Program-made: the position numbers and the translations under genes
Notes under the pieces: generated by a model
The model's database searches: none
What the model saw: the letters and a program-made list of their open reading frames with translations, nothing else
What the model was told of the DNA's origin: nothing
Origin: Streptomyces sp. NRRL B-1347
GTDB taxonomy: Bacteria; Actinomycetota; Actinomycetes; Streptomycetales; Streptomycetaceae
Length of the DNA stretch: 64,000 nt
Direction of reading: 5' to 3'
NCBI RefSeq assembly: GCF_000720325.1
Contig: NZ_JOJM01000032.1
Coordinates: 1-64,000, forward strand
In this document: positions 42,751 through 51,491 of the stretch, in pieces
Position numbering within the stretch: position 1 is the stretch's first letter
Layout: every line of letters starts with the position of its first letter

Positions 42751-42763
42751 GTCTCATGAGTAC
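42743..42763. promoter_or_regulatory. Inverted repeat overlapping the kinase A start codon
   Basis: GTACTCAT-GTCTC-ATGAGTAC, 8-bp perfect arms. The start ATG (42750, minus strand) is within one arm, so it could hide the start in a hairpin or be an operator. Confidence 0.5.
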
Positions 42764-42828
42764 CGTGCGCGGACGCGCGGGGGCCAGCCCGGTGATCGCC
42801 CCGTGACCGAGCGTCAGCACCCGCCGCG

Positions 42829-44556
42829 TCAGGGCTTGCTGATCTCCAGGTCCGCGATGGCCTTCTCCGCCACCTCGCGGCCGCGCTCGGTGAAGTCGCT
42901 CTTGGCCGGGTAGTCGATCCACAGCTTGTACATGTCCCCGGACTTGGTCCGGTAGTAGAAGATCGTGGCCTCGCGCGGGTACTCCCGCTCGCTCTCCACG
43001 TTCGTGTAAGGGACGAGGTTCTCCGCGGACTGGCTGCCCTTGTAGTCGCCCTGCGTGGTCTTCTTGCCGGACCCCACCTTGTCGGGGCTCAGCGCCGAGT
43101 TGAGCACCGAGCTGCCGCCCTCCAGGTCCTTCATGTCCTCGTACGCCTCGGCCATGGAGGTGGCCGCGATGTACCCCGACTCGTCCTCGGACTTCTTGTC
43201 GAGGGACAGCGTCACCGAGATCTGGCCGCTGGTGTCCCGGTACGAGACCCAGTGCTCCTTCTCCGCCGCGTCGTCACCGGGCACCCACCCCACGTACCCC
43301 TTGGGCGCCGACACCGTGGCCCCGAGGTTCTTCTCCTCGTGCCGCTCCCAGGGATCGTCGTCCGACGAGCCGCCGAACGGATCGAGGGCCACGACCGCTC
43401 CTGCCGCCACCGCGAGGGCGGCCACGCCCCCGACGACCGCGAGCGCCTTGCGGCTGAGGAACACGCCCTTGCCGCGGGACGGCGCGTCGCCCGCGACCGT
43501 GATCAGCTGGGTGGCGGGCGGCCGCGGCGGCTCGGCGGCCTGCTCCAGGAGCGCCCGCACCCGCCCCGCGTTCGGGCGGTGCCCGGGGTCCTTGTGCAGC
43601 AGGCCATTAATGGCGTCGGCGAGCGGGCCCTGCGCGGAGGCGGGCGCGGCGGGCGTGGCGTTGAGGACGGACTGGAGCGTCGCGGGCGTGTTGCTGCGGC
43701 GGAAGGGCGACACGCCCTCCGTCGCCGCGTACAGGACGACGCCGAGCGACCACAGGTCGGACGCCGGACCCGGCCGCTGGCCGAGGACGCGCTCGGGGGC
43801 GATGAACTCGGGCGAGCCGACGAAGCCGCCGGTGTCCGTCAGATTCGTCTCGCCCTCGATCTGGGCGATGCCGAAGTCGGTGAGGACGACGCGGTCGTGG
43901 TCGCCGAGCATCACGTTGTCCGGCTTCACGTCGCGGTGCAGGATGCCCGCCGCGTGCGCCGCCTCCAGGGCGCCGAGCACTTCGAGGCCGACGCGCGCCG
44001 CCTCCCGCGCGCCGAGGGTGCCCTCGCGCAGCGCGGCGCCGAGCGAGCGGCCCCGTACGAACTCCATGACGATCCACGGCTGGCCGTCCTCGACGACGAC
44101 GTCGTGGACGTTCACGACCGCCGGGTGGTCGAGGCGGGCGGCGGCGCGGGCCTCGCGGCGCATCCGCTCGAAGGCGTTGGCGCGCTCGCGGTCGGGCAGG
44201 TGGTCGGGGACGCGCGGCTCCTTGACGGCCACCTCGCGGTCCACGGTCTCGTCCTTGGCCCGCCAGACCGTGCCCATGCCGCCGTGCCCGAGCTTGCTGA
44301 GCAGCCGGTACCGGCCACCCACGAGACGGCCCGCGCCCGGTTCGGACCGGGTGGGCTGCGCGGCCGGAGCCGACGGTGCCTGCGGCGCGGCGGGCGGCTG
44401 CCCGCCGGACGGTGCCTGCTGGTTCGGGACGACCTGCGTCGGCTCGGCGTACGGATGCGGATACGGCGTCCCACCCTGCTCAGGAGGCTGCGGCGGCTGC
44501 AGCCCGTAACTGGTGGTGTCGTGCGGGCCGTAGCCGGCTCCCCCGTCGTTGCTCAT
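42829..44556 (-). CDS. Membrane Ser/Thr protein kinase (kinase B)
   Basis: A 575-residue PknB-type kinase. A Pro/Gln-rich N-terminus (1-76) precedes the kinase domain (about 81-340) with LGHGGMGTVW, VAVKEPRV, HRDVKPDNVML, LTDFGIAQIEG and the APE motif EFIAPERV. All catalytic residues are present. One membrane helix (about 372-390; [21 protein letters not shown]) leads to an extracellular domain of about 180 residues with the PsbP/Mog1-like pattern seen in its neighbours (NLGATVSAPKGYVGWVP; TIFYYRTKSGDMYKLW). The start is ATG 44556, with a weak Shine-Dalgarno. Likely a sensor kinase; ligand and substrates are unknown. Confidence 0.92.
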   Translation of the reverse strand: MSNDGGAGYGPHDTTSYGLQPPQPPEQGGTPYPHPYAEPTQVVPNQQAPSGGQPPAAPQAPSAPAAQPTRSEPGAGRLVGGRYRLLSKLGHGGMGTVWRAKDETVDREVAVKEPRVPDHLPDRERANAFERMRREARAAARLDHPAVVNVHDVVVEDGQPWIVMEFVRGRSLGAALREGTLGAREAARVGLEVLGALEAAHAAGILHRDVKPDNVMLGDHDRVVLTDFGIAQIEGETNLTDTGGFVGSPEFIAPERVLGQRPGPASDLWSLGVVLYAATEGVSPFRRSNTPATLQSVLNATPAAPASAQGPLADAINGLLHKDPGHRPNAGRVRALLEQAAEPPRPPATQLITVAGDAPSRGKGVFLSRKALAVVGGVAALAVAAGAVVALDPFGGSSDDDPWERHEEKNLGATVSAPKGYVGWVPGDDAAEKEHWVSYRDTSGQISVTLSLDKKSEDESGYIAATSMAEAYEDMKDLEGGSSVLNSALSPDKVGSGKKTTQGDYKGSQSAENLVPYTNVESEREYPREATIFYYRTKSGDMYKLWIDYPAKSDFTERGREVAEKAIADLEISKP

Positions 44557-44658
44557 GGACCCATGACTACCTTGCCGGGCGTGTCTGATTCCAGCCGGGG
44601 CCCCTACTTGTGACCGGGGTGATGCACGGCCCGGGAACTCACGCCCCCACCAGGCCCG

Positions 44659-46350
44659 TCAGCGGCGTACGAACGTGTCGACCGCGGTGTCGAAGTACCG
44701 CCGCCCCTGCCCGGCTTCGGACAGCGGTGCCGACACCCACACGTCGTACATCCGCCCGCCCTCCTCCCAGCACAGGTCGTAGGTGCGGCGCGCGCCTGCC
44801 CCGGCGCCGGGGCCGTCCCAGGTGAACTGGCGCAGCGCGGCGGGGCGGCCGTTGCGGGTGGTCTCGGTGACCTGCCCGGCGCGGTAGCCGGGGCTGTGCT
44901 CGGGGCCCTTCGCGTCGGCGCGGCGCTGGGCGGCGGCCGGGCCGCCGGGCACCGGTTTCGCGGCCTCGATGCCGACGGTGAAGGCGCCGTCCGGGGAGCT
45001 GTAGAAGGTGCGCGGCCCGTCCGTGGTGCGCCGGTGGCCCGTGGGCACGGCGAGCGCGAAGCCGCGTGGGTCCTTCGCCAGGCGGTAGCCGCGCGGGGCG
45101 TCGGGCGTGGAGGGCCGCACGGAGTCCGGCGTCTTGGTGACCGTGGAGGTGGCGGTGGGCCGGGGGGCGCTCGTGGCCGCGGTGCCGGGCACGTCCTGCG
45201 AGGTCGACGTGGCCGGATTTCCCCCCTCCCCTTCGCCGTCGCGGCCGAGCAGGAGCGCGGCGGCCGAGACCGCGCCGCCCGCGACGGCGGCGACGAGGAC
45301 GGCGGCGATGAGCATCGTGCGGCCCTGCCGGCGGTTCAGCCGCCGCTGGCCGCCGTGCGGTCCCCGCTCGTACGGGTCCGCCGGCAGCGGAAGCAGCACC
45401 GCGGCCCTGGTCCGCGGGTATCTGGGCAGGTCACGCGGGGTCGGCGGCTGGCGTCCCGGGCGTAACGCGGCGGGCAGCAGGCCGGGGCCCGCCCGGTCCC
45501 CGTTGAGCCGCGGCATCGTGCCGGTCACGACGTACGTCCGCAGCAGCCGCTCCGCGGCGGTCACGTCGAGCCGTCTCTCCGGGTCGCGTTCGAGCAGACC
45601 GAGAACCACGGGCGCGATCGGCGCCGCGGCGGGCGGCGGGCGGATCTCGTCGAAGACGACGGCGTGCAGCACCCCGCCGATCGAGTCGCGGCGGAACGGC
45701 GACTCGCCGCTGACCGCCGCGACGAGCAGCGCCCCGAGCGACCACAGGTCGGACGCGGGCCCGGTGCGCTCGCCGGACATCCGCTCGGGCGCGGTGTACT
45801 CGGGCGAGCCGACGAACGTCCCGCTCTCGGTGAGCGTCGTGGCCCCGCTGACCTGCGCGATGCCGAAATCCGTGAGGACGACGCGCCCGGTGGCCTCCTC
45901 GATGAGGACGTTCGCGGGCTTCAGGTCGCGGTGCAGGATCCCGGCGGCGTGCGCGGTGCGCAGCGCGCCGAGCAGATCGAGGCCGACCCGGGCGGCCGCG
46001 TGCGGGCCGAGCGGCCCGGAGCGGGCGATGCGCCCCGCCAGCGAACCGCCGTCGACGTACTCCATGACGAGGTAGGCGTTGCCGTCCTGGACGAGCACGT
46101 CGTGCACGACCACGATGTGCGGATGCCGCAGGCGCGCCACCGCCCGCGCCTCGTGCAGGGTGCGCTCGCGCTGCCGGGCGGCGTCCTCGTCGGAGAGGGT
46201 CTCGTCGACCACGATCTCCTTGACGGCGACGCGGCGGCCGAGGAGCTGGTCGCTGGCCCGCCACACGACACCCATGCCGCCCCGGCCGAGCCGCGCTTCG
46301 AGGCGGTAACGACCGGCGATCACACGGGTGCTGTCACCCAGGCTCCCCAT
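44659..46350 (-). CDS. Membrane Ser/Thr protein kinase (kinase C)
   Basis: A kinase of about 563 residues. The catalytic domain (about 10-270) has LGRGGMGVVW, VAVKEI, HRDLKPANVLI, LTDFGIAQVSG and the APE motif EYTAPERM, so it should be active. A basic, Pro-rich linker (about 290-350) leads to a membrane helix (MLIAAVLVAAVAGGAVSAAAL) and an ectodomain with the shared fold (FALAVPTGHRRTTDGPRTFY; ALRQFTWDGPGA; DVWVSAP). ATG 46350 is used; ATG 46380 is in frame and also possible. It is separated from kinase D by a 21-bp minisatellite. Confidence 0.9.
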   Translation of the reverse strand: MGSLGDSTRVIAGRYRLEARLGRGGMGVVWRASDQLLGRRVAVKEIVVDETLSDEDAARQRERTLHEARAVARLRHPHIVVVHDVLVQDGNAYLVMEYVDGGSLAGRIARSGPLGPHAAARVGLDLLGALRTAHAAGILHRDLKPANVLIEEATGRVVLTDFGIAQVSGATTLTESGTFVGSPEYTAPERMSGERTGPASDLWSLGALLVAAVSGESPFRRDSIGGVLHAVVFDEIRPPPAAAPIAPVVLGLLERDPERRLDVTAAERLLRTYVVTGTMPRLNGDRAGPGLLPAALRPGRQPPTPRDLPRYPRTRAAVLLPLPADPYERGPHGGQRRLNRRQGRTMLIAAVLVAAVAGGAVSAAALLLGRDGEGEGGNPATSTSQDVPGTAATSAPRPTATSTVTKTPDSVRPSTPDAPRGYRLAKDPRGFALAVPTGHRRTTDGPRTFYSSPDGAFTVGIEAAKPVPGGPAAAQRRADAKGPEHSPGYRAGQVTETTRNGRPAALRQFTWDGPGAGAGARRTYDLCWEEGGRMYDVWVSAPLSEAGQGRRYFDTAVDTFVRR

Positions 46351-46444
46351 GCGGCCATCATGCCCCAGAGGTGTGGCCATCGATCCGGGCCGCCGCAGGT
46401 GGGGCCGGAGACCGGCCAGTTCAGGCCGCCCACGCGGCGCGCGT

Positions 46445-46535
46445 GGGCGGCGCGTACGGCGGGCGGGGCGGCGCGTACGGCAGGCGTGGGCGGCGCGTAC
46501 GGCGGGCGGGACGGCGCGTATGGCAGGCGGGGGGG
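46445..46535. repeat. 21-22 bp imperfect tandem repeat, four copies
   Basis: Copies of GGCGGCGCGTACGGCGGGCG are spaced 21, 22 and 21 bases apart between the 5' end of kinase C and the 3' end of kinase D. The tract is very G-rich on one strand. Confidence 0.85.
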
Positions 46536-46540
46536 GCGGG

Positions 46541-48106
46541 TCAGTCGCGCCAGCCGCGCAGCACTGCGTCGAACTGCTCCCGCGTCTTGTCCCAGCTCTC
46601 CTCGGGACCCGACATGTAGATCACGTACTCGACGCCGTCCCGGCTGATGTACGCCTGCGAGATCGCGTGCCGGGGGCCCTTGGTGGTGTCGTTCGAGCCC
46701 GCCGTCCAGCTGAACTCCCACAGCGCGCCCGGCCGGTCGCGGAAGCTGTTGGAGTTCAGGTGCAGGCGCCGGAAGTCGGGCAGCTTGAGCTGTCTCTCCA
46801 GGTCGAGCTGGTGGGCGTAGGGGCTGTCGAAGTCCGGGCTGCGGTCGACGGCGATGCGGACGAAGTGGCGACCGTTGTCCGGCGTGTAGTCGATCTGGCT
46901 GCCGTCCACGCGCCGTGCCCAGCCCTTGGGCAGCATCAGGCTGAAGCCCTCGGCGTCGCGCACCCGCACCCAGTCGGCGGGGATGCCGCCGACAACCTTG
47001 TCACCGTCCTTGCCGCCCTTGCTGTTCCGCTCCTCACCGGCATCGGCGCGGGCACGGCCCTCGCCGTCGCCGCCGTACTGCAAGTACCCGAACACCGCGC
47101 CGCCGCCGAGCAGCGCCGCCGCGGCGACCAGCGCGAGTCGCCTGGCCCAGCGTCCCCGGCCGGGCGCCGCGGGGGCCGCGGGCGTCGGCTGCGGCGCGGT
47201 CACGGGCTGGGCCACGGGGGGTGCCACGGGCGGCGGCAGCTGGTTGGTGCGCGTCGGTACGTACGCCTGCGCCGCGCTGGGCCGTCGGCCCTCCGCGGCC
47301 TCCGCGAGCATCTGCTCGGCCTCGTCCGCGCTCGGCCGTGCGGTCGGGTCCTTGCGCAGCAGCGCGGCGATGACGGGGCCGAGGGCACCGGCGTGCGCGG
47401 GCGCCGTGGGCTCCTCCGTCACCACGGCCTGCATGGTGCCGAGCGGCGAGGTGCGGCGGAACGGCGAGTTGCCCTCCACCGCCGTGTACAGCGTCGCGCC
47501 GAGCGCCCACAGGTCGGCCGCGGGGCCGGGGTTGGCGCCGCTGACCCGCTCGGGCGCCAGGTAGTCGACGGATCCCACCACTTCGCCGGTGCGCGTGATG
47601 GTCTTGTCGCCCTCGATCGCCGCGATCCCGAAGTCGGTGAGCAGCACCCGGCTGTCGTGCGAGAGCAGCACGTTGCCCGGCTTGATGTCGCGGTGCAGGA
47701 CGCCCGCGGTGTGCGCGGCGCGCAGGGCCCGCAGCACCCACAGGCCGATGCGGGCGACCTCGCGCGCCTCCACGCGGCCCTGCTCCTTGACCGCGTCGGC
47801 GAGCGAGCGGCCCTCGACCAGTTCCATCACGATCCACGGCCGGTCGTCGTACTCGAGCACGTCGTGGACGGTGACGACGGCGGAGTGGTTGATCTGCGCT
47901 TGGGCCCGGGCCTCCGTCTGCGTGCGGGTCAGCAGGACCGCGCGGTCGGCCTCCTGCACCCACTGGGCGGCCGTCAGTTCCTTGACGGCGACGGTCCGGT
48001 GCAGCACCTCGTCCCGCGCACGCCACACCCGCCCCATGCCACCGCTGCCGATGGACTCACCGAGCCGGTAGCGGCCGGCGAGGAGCAGGCCCTGCATCTG
48101 ATTCAC
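46541..48106 (-). CDS. Membrane Ser/Thr protein kinase (kinase D)
   Basis: A 521-residue kinase from GTG 48106 (MNQMQGLLLAGRYRL), after GGGGGAA; a longer frame to 48208 is rejected as unlike a kinase start. The catalytic domain (about 10-270) has IGSGGMGRVW, VAVKEL, HRDIKPGNVLL, LTDFGIAAIEG and DYLAPERV, all intact. The membrane segment is near 330-346 (LALVAAAALLGGGAVFG). The ectodomain (about 370-520) is of the shared type (FSLMLPKGWARRVDG; LWEFSWTAGSND; VEYVIYMSGPEE). Its upstream region shares the 11-mer GGCTCTGTCAG (coding strand) with kinase F. Confidence 0.92.
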   Translation of the reverse strand: MNQMQGLLLAGRYRLGESIGSGGMGRVWRARDEVLHRTVAVKELTAAQWVQEADRAVLLTRTQTEARAQAQINHSAVVTVHDVLEYDDRPWIVMELVEGRSLADAVKEQGRVEAREVARIGLWVLRALRAAHTAGVLHRDIKPGNVLLSHDSRVLLTDFGIAAIEGDKTITRTGEVVGSVDYLAPERVSGANPGPAADLWALGATLYTAVEGNSPFRRTSPLGTMQAVVTEEPTAPAHAGALGPVIAALLRKDPTARPSADEAEQMLAEAAEGRRPSAAQAYVPTRTNQLPPPVAPPVAQPVTAPQPTPAAPAAPGRGRWARRLALVAAAALLGGGAVFGYLQYGGDGEGRARADAGEERNSKGGKDGDKVVGGIPADWVRVRDAEGFSLMLPKGWARRVDGSQIDYTPDNGRHFVRIAVDRSPDFDSPYAHQLDLERQLKLPDFRRLHLNSNSFRDRPGALWEFSWTAGSNDTTKGPRHAISQAYISRDGVEYVIYMSGPEESWDKTREQFDAVLRGWRD

Positions 48107-48431
48107 GTTCCCCCGCAGTTGGTCTTGACAGGGCCCAGGTTCTGACAGAGCCAAGGGTAAGGAGGCGTGGGAAGGCAGGGAACGGGAGGGGGTGGCCGGA
48201 AGCCGCACTGTGACGGATGCGGCTCCGGTTCTTCGCCGTTCCTCCGTGATTCCTCGCGATTTCCCCGCGTATGGAGGGGTTACTTCCGATTGTGCCTGCC
48301 GGGGGCGCGCGGCCGGGCTCCGGGTGGTGCGGGGCGCGGCGGGGCAGTGCGGGGCGCTGAGGCCTCGCGGTGCGCGGTGCGCGGTGCGCGGTGCGCGGTG
48401 GCAGCCTCCGGCCGGAGCGTGTGAGGCGCGG
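48107..48431. other. Intergenic region between kinases D and E
   Basis: Holds the promoter region of kinase D: TACCCT (minus strand), then the 11-mer GGCTCTGTCAG at 48142-48152. Its right end carries the GCGGTGC repeat. No gene is seen. Confidence 0.5.
48367..48400. repeat. GCGGTGC heptamer tandem repeat
   Basis: Nearly five head-to-tail copies of GCGGTGC, downstream of the pseudokinase gene E. Confidence 0.85.
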
Positions 48432-51191
48432 TCAGCCGACGGCCTGGTACGACTTCGACGCTTGCTCGTACAGCCGGTCCACCTCGTCCCGCTCGGCCTC
48501 CGGGCCGCGCACCTGCACCACGTGGTACTTGCCGTCCGCGATCAGCACCAGATTGCGGACGAAGACCTCCGTGCCGTCGGAGGCCTGCCAGGTGAACTGG
48601 CCCTCCGCCATGGCGCGGCCGCCCACGTCGACCCGGCGCATCCCGCTGGAGGTGGCCCAGGACGAGTCGCGGAACGGCTGGAGTTCGCGCTCGTCCTCCT
48701 TCTGGTACTTCATCGGGTCCGTGCCGTACTCCCCGGTGCTGTCCCGGCCCGGGACGACGAGGAGCTCGAACTTTCCGTGGGTGTAGAGGACTTGCCCGCG
48801 GCCGTTCTTGGGGCTGCGCTGCCAGCCGCTGGCCACGGCGACGCGGAAGCCCTCCGTGTCCTTGCGCAGCGCGAAACCGGACGCCAGGTCGGGCTCGGTG
48901 GTCTGTGGCTCCTGCGAACGGGGGCTCTTCTCGTCGTCCGGCGTCTTGCCCGGCTCCTCGCCCCGGCCCTTGCCCTCTTCCTTGCCGTCGTCGTCCGGCT
49001 TGCCGTTCCCCGCGGGGCGGTCGTCCGGGGCCGTGCTCGACCCGCCCGCGTTCCCGGTGCGTCCCGCGCCCTCGTTCTCGTCGGCCTTGGGCATGAACAG
49101 CATCGCGTACGTCACCGCGGCCACGAGCCCCGCGAGGATCACCAGGAGCAGCACCCGGCCCAGCGAACGCGGGCCCTGCGAGGGGCGCGGCTCCCGCTCC
49201 GGCCGGGGCGCCCGCACCGGCCTGGTGTCCTTGCCGTGCTCCCGGCCGCGCTTGTGGCGGCCGTGGCCGTGGCCCGTGGCGACCGGCGCGGGCGGGCGCC
49301 GCTTGCGCACGACCTCGCCCCGGCGGCGCACCACGGGCAGCCTGCCGCCGTCGTACGGCGGTGCCGGGACCACGTGCACACCCGCGTCCGGCTCCGGCGC
49401 CGACCGCACCAGGGAGCGCAGCCAGCCGCTCAGCTCCTCGAAGTCGATGCGCTCGGTCGGGTCCTGACGCAGCAGCGACTCCACGACCGGCCGCAGCGGC
49501 CCGCACTCCTCGGCGAACGCGGGCGGCTCGGCGCACACCATCTGCACCAGCTCGGCGGTGCTCTCCTCCGGGTACGGCGCGTGCCCCTGGACGGCGCGGA
49601 ACAGCAGCGCGCCGAGCGCCCACAGGTCGGTGGCGGGCCCGATGGGCGCGGCGAGCTGCCAGTTCTCGTGCACGGGACCGGCCTGCTCGGGGGCCCAGCG
49701 CTCGGTGACCGCGCCGACGACGGTCATCCGCGCGTGCCGGGCCCGCTCGGCGGCGAGCGCGGTGGTGGGGCCGCGCCGGGGCCGCCCCTCGGCTGCGGGG
49801 TCGTCCCAACGGCCACTGAGCGCATGGCCGTCCGGCTCGTCGCTCCCGTGCTCATCGGCCGACGACTCGTACGCGTCGTCGTATGTGCCGCTCATGCCGC
49901 TCGCGCCGCTCAGGCCACGCGTGCCGCTCCGGCTGCCCGGGCCGCTCGTGCCCTGCCTGTCGTACGTGTCGTACGCGTCGTCGTCCGGCGGGGCCTGCCG
50001 CTGCGGCGGCGCCGCGCGCTTGGCCAGGCTCGGGGACGGGGATTCGCCCTGCGCGGGCACTCCGCCGCGCGGCACGGCGCCGTGCCACTGCTTCCGGCCG
50101 CCGCTCTCCCAGCTCTCCCGCGTGCCGTTGCCACCGCCATGGCCGTACGCCTCGCGACCGCCGTCGCCGCCGCGCACCCCGTACGGGTCCGCGCTCCGGC
50201 CGGTGGCGCTCCCGGTGTCCGCCTGGGCCGCCTCGCCCACTTGGGCCGCCGCCCGTGCCGCGCCCGCGCGGTACGCGGCGATCGCACCGGCACGCGCCGC
50301 CCGCAGATCGGATTCGTAGTCGGGCGCGGTCCCGGCCTCCGGCTCGTACGCGGGATCGGTCTCGTACGCGGCGCCCGGCTCGTACGCGTCGGCCGCGTAC
50401 GGCGGCTCTGCCCGATACGGCGGGTCGGGCTCGTACGCGGGCTCCGGGGCCGCCGCCACGCCCCGGGCCTCCTCGTCCACGAGCGCGCCCGCGGGCTCCG
50501 TGAAGCCGGAGAAGTCCTCGCCCTCGGGCCGCGGATCGTACCCGCACAGGGCCTCTTCCGCCGCGCCCGCCGCGAGCCCCGTGAGGAGCACGCGTCCGTC
50601 GTCGCAGACGAGCACCGTGCGCGCGGTGATGTTCCGATGGACCCAGCCGTGCGCGTGCAGCACGCGCAGCGCGGTCACGACGTCGGCGGCGACCTCCGCC
50701 GCGCGGAAGGCGTCCAGCGGTTTGTCGGCGAGCAGTGCGGCGAGCGGGCGGGCCGCCACCAGCTCACTCACTATCCACAGCGAGCCGTCCTCCGCGAACA
50801 CGTCGAAGACCTGGTCGAGGCGCGGGTGGTCGGGGATGCGCGCGGCGGCCTGCGCGGCCTCGATGGCCCGGCGCACCGCGGGGTCGCTGGGCCTGCGGGT
50901 GGCCCGCGCGCCGGGGCGCCGGGGGGTCCGCGCGCCCCGTGCGCCGGAGCCCGCGCTCCGGAAGCCCTCGGGCAGCCCGCCGGGCAGGACGTCACTCAGG
51001 TCGCCGTCGCCGTAGCCCTCGTCGCCGACCACTTCCGCCTCGACGACCTCGGGCAGGGGAACCTGCCTGACCAGGACTTCCTGGCCGCTGTAGGTGTCGA
51101 AGGCGCGGGTCTCGGCGAACTCGTACTCATCGGCCGGCGGCAGCGGCAGGCGGTAGCGGTCGGCGAGCACCCGTCCCGCATAGTCCTCCAC
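48432..51191 (-). CDS. Membrane pseudokinase with large disordered insert (kinase E)
   Basis: A 919-residue kinase-fold protein that has lost catalysis. The glycine loop is gone (LPLPPADEYEF), the VAVK lysine is Arg (VLVRQV), HRDxKxxN is HRNITARTV, and DFG is TGLA. Fold marks remain: WIVSELVAARPLAALL, LRVLHAHGWVHRN, then far later APEQAGPVHENW and PATDLWALGALLFRAVQG. Between these is an insert of about 260 residues, rich in Tyr, Pro, Asp and Arg, where an activation loop should be. A membrane helix lies at about 700 (VLLLVILAGLVAAVTYAML), then an acidic linker and the shared ectodomain (FRVAVASGWQRSPKNG). GTG 51191 has GGAGG. It may be a regulatory partner of the active kinases. Confidence 0.9.
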   Translation of the reverse strand: MEDYAGRVLADRYRLPLPPADEYEFAETRAFDTYSGQEVLVRQVPLPEVVEAEVVGDEGYGDGDLSDVLPGGLPEGFRSAGSGARGARTPRRPGARATRRPSDPAVRRAIEAAQAAARIPDHPRLDQVFDVFAEDGSLWIVSELVAARPLAALLADKPLDAFRAAEVAADVVTALRVLHAHGWVHRNITARTVLVCDDGRVLLTGLAAGAAEEALCGYDPRPEGEDFSGFTEPAGALVDEEARGVAAAPEPAYEPDPPYRAEPPYAADAYEPGAAYETDPAYEPEAGTAPDYESDLRAARAGAIAAYRAGAARAAAQVGEAAQADTGSATGRSADPYGVRGGDGGREAYGHGGGNGTRESWESGGRKQWHGAVPRGGVPAQGESPSPSLAKRAAPPQRQAPPDDDAYDTYDRQGTSGPGSRSGTRGLSGASGMSGTYDDAYESSADEHGSDEPDGHALSGRWDDPAAEGRPRRGPTTALAAERARHARMTVVGAVTERWAPEQAGPVHENWQLAAPIGPATDLWALGALLFRAVQGHAPYPEESTAELVQMVCAEPPAFAEECGPLRPVVESLLRQDPTERIDFEELSGWLRSLVRSAPEPDAGVHVVPAPPYDGGRLPVVRRRGEVVRKRRPPAPVATGHGHGRHKRGREHGKDTRPVRAPRPEREPRPSQGPRSLGRVLLLVILAGLVAAVTYAMLFMPKADENEGAGRTGNAGGSSTAPDDRPAGNGKPDDDGKEEGKGRGEEPGKTPDDEKSPRSQEPQTTEPDLASGFALRKDTEGFRVAVASGWQRSPKNGRGQVLYTHGKFELLVVPGRDSTGEYGTDPMKYQKEDERELQPFRDSSWATSSGMRRVDVGGRAMAEGQFTWQASDGTEVFVRNLVLIADGKYHVVQVRGPEAERDEVDRLYEQASKSYQAVG

Positions 51192-51424
51192 GATGCCTCC
51201 CCCAACCGCCCGGTGGTCAATTCCGTTCGTTTTACGGCTCGTTGCGCTTGCTTACCCTCCGCAAGCACTCACGATACGTCTCCAGGCCGGACCGTATTGA
51301 CGGGATGCCAGATCTCACCGGATCGTCAACCACCGGTTCCGGCTCACTTCGGGAACCGCTCACCGGTCATCCGCGGGGTGCCTCCCGCTCACCGCTCCGG
51401 TCACTCCTCGGGTCGCCACTCGGT

Positions 51425-51491
51425 TCGCTTCTCGTCACCGTTCGGGTCGCTTCTCGGGTCACCGCTCGGGTCGCTTCTTCAGTCACTTCTT
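51425..51491. repeat. 22-24 bp direct repeats at the 3' end of kinase F
   Basis: TCGCTTCTCGTCACCGTTCG-type units start at 51425, 51447 and 51471, with looser copies further upstream; the last unit overlaps the kinase F stop codon (51483). Confidence 0.7.
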
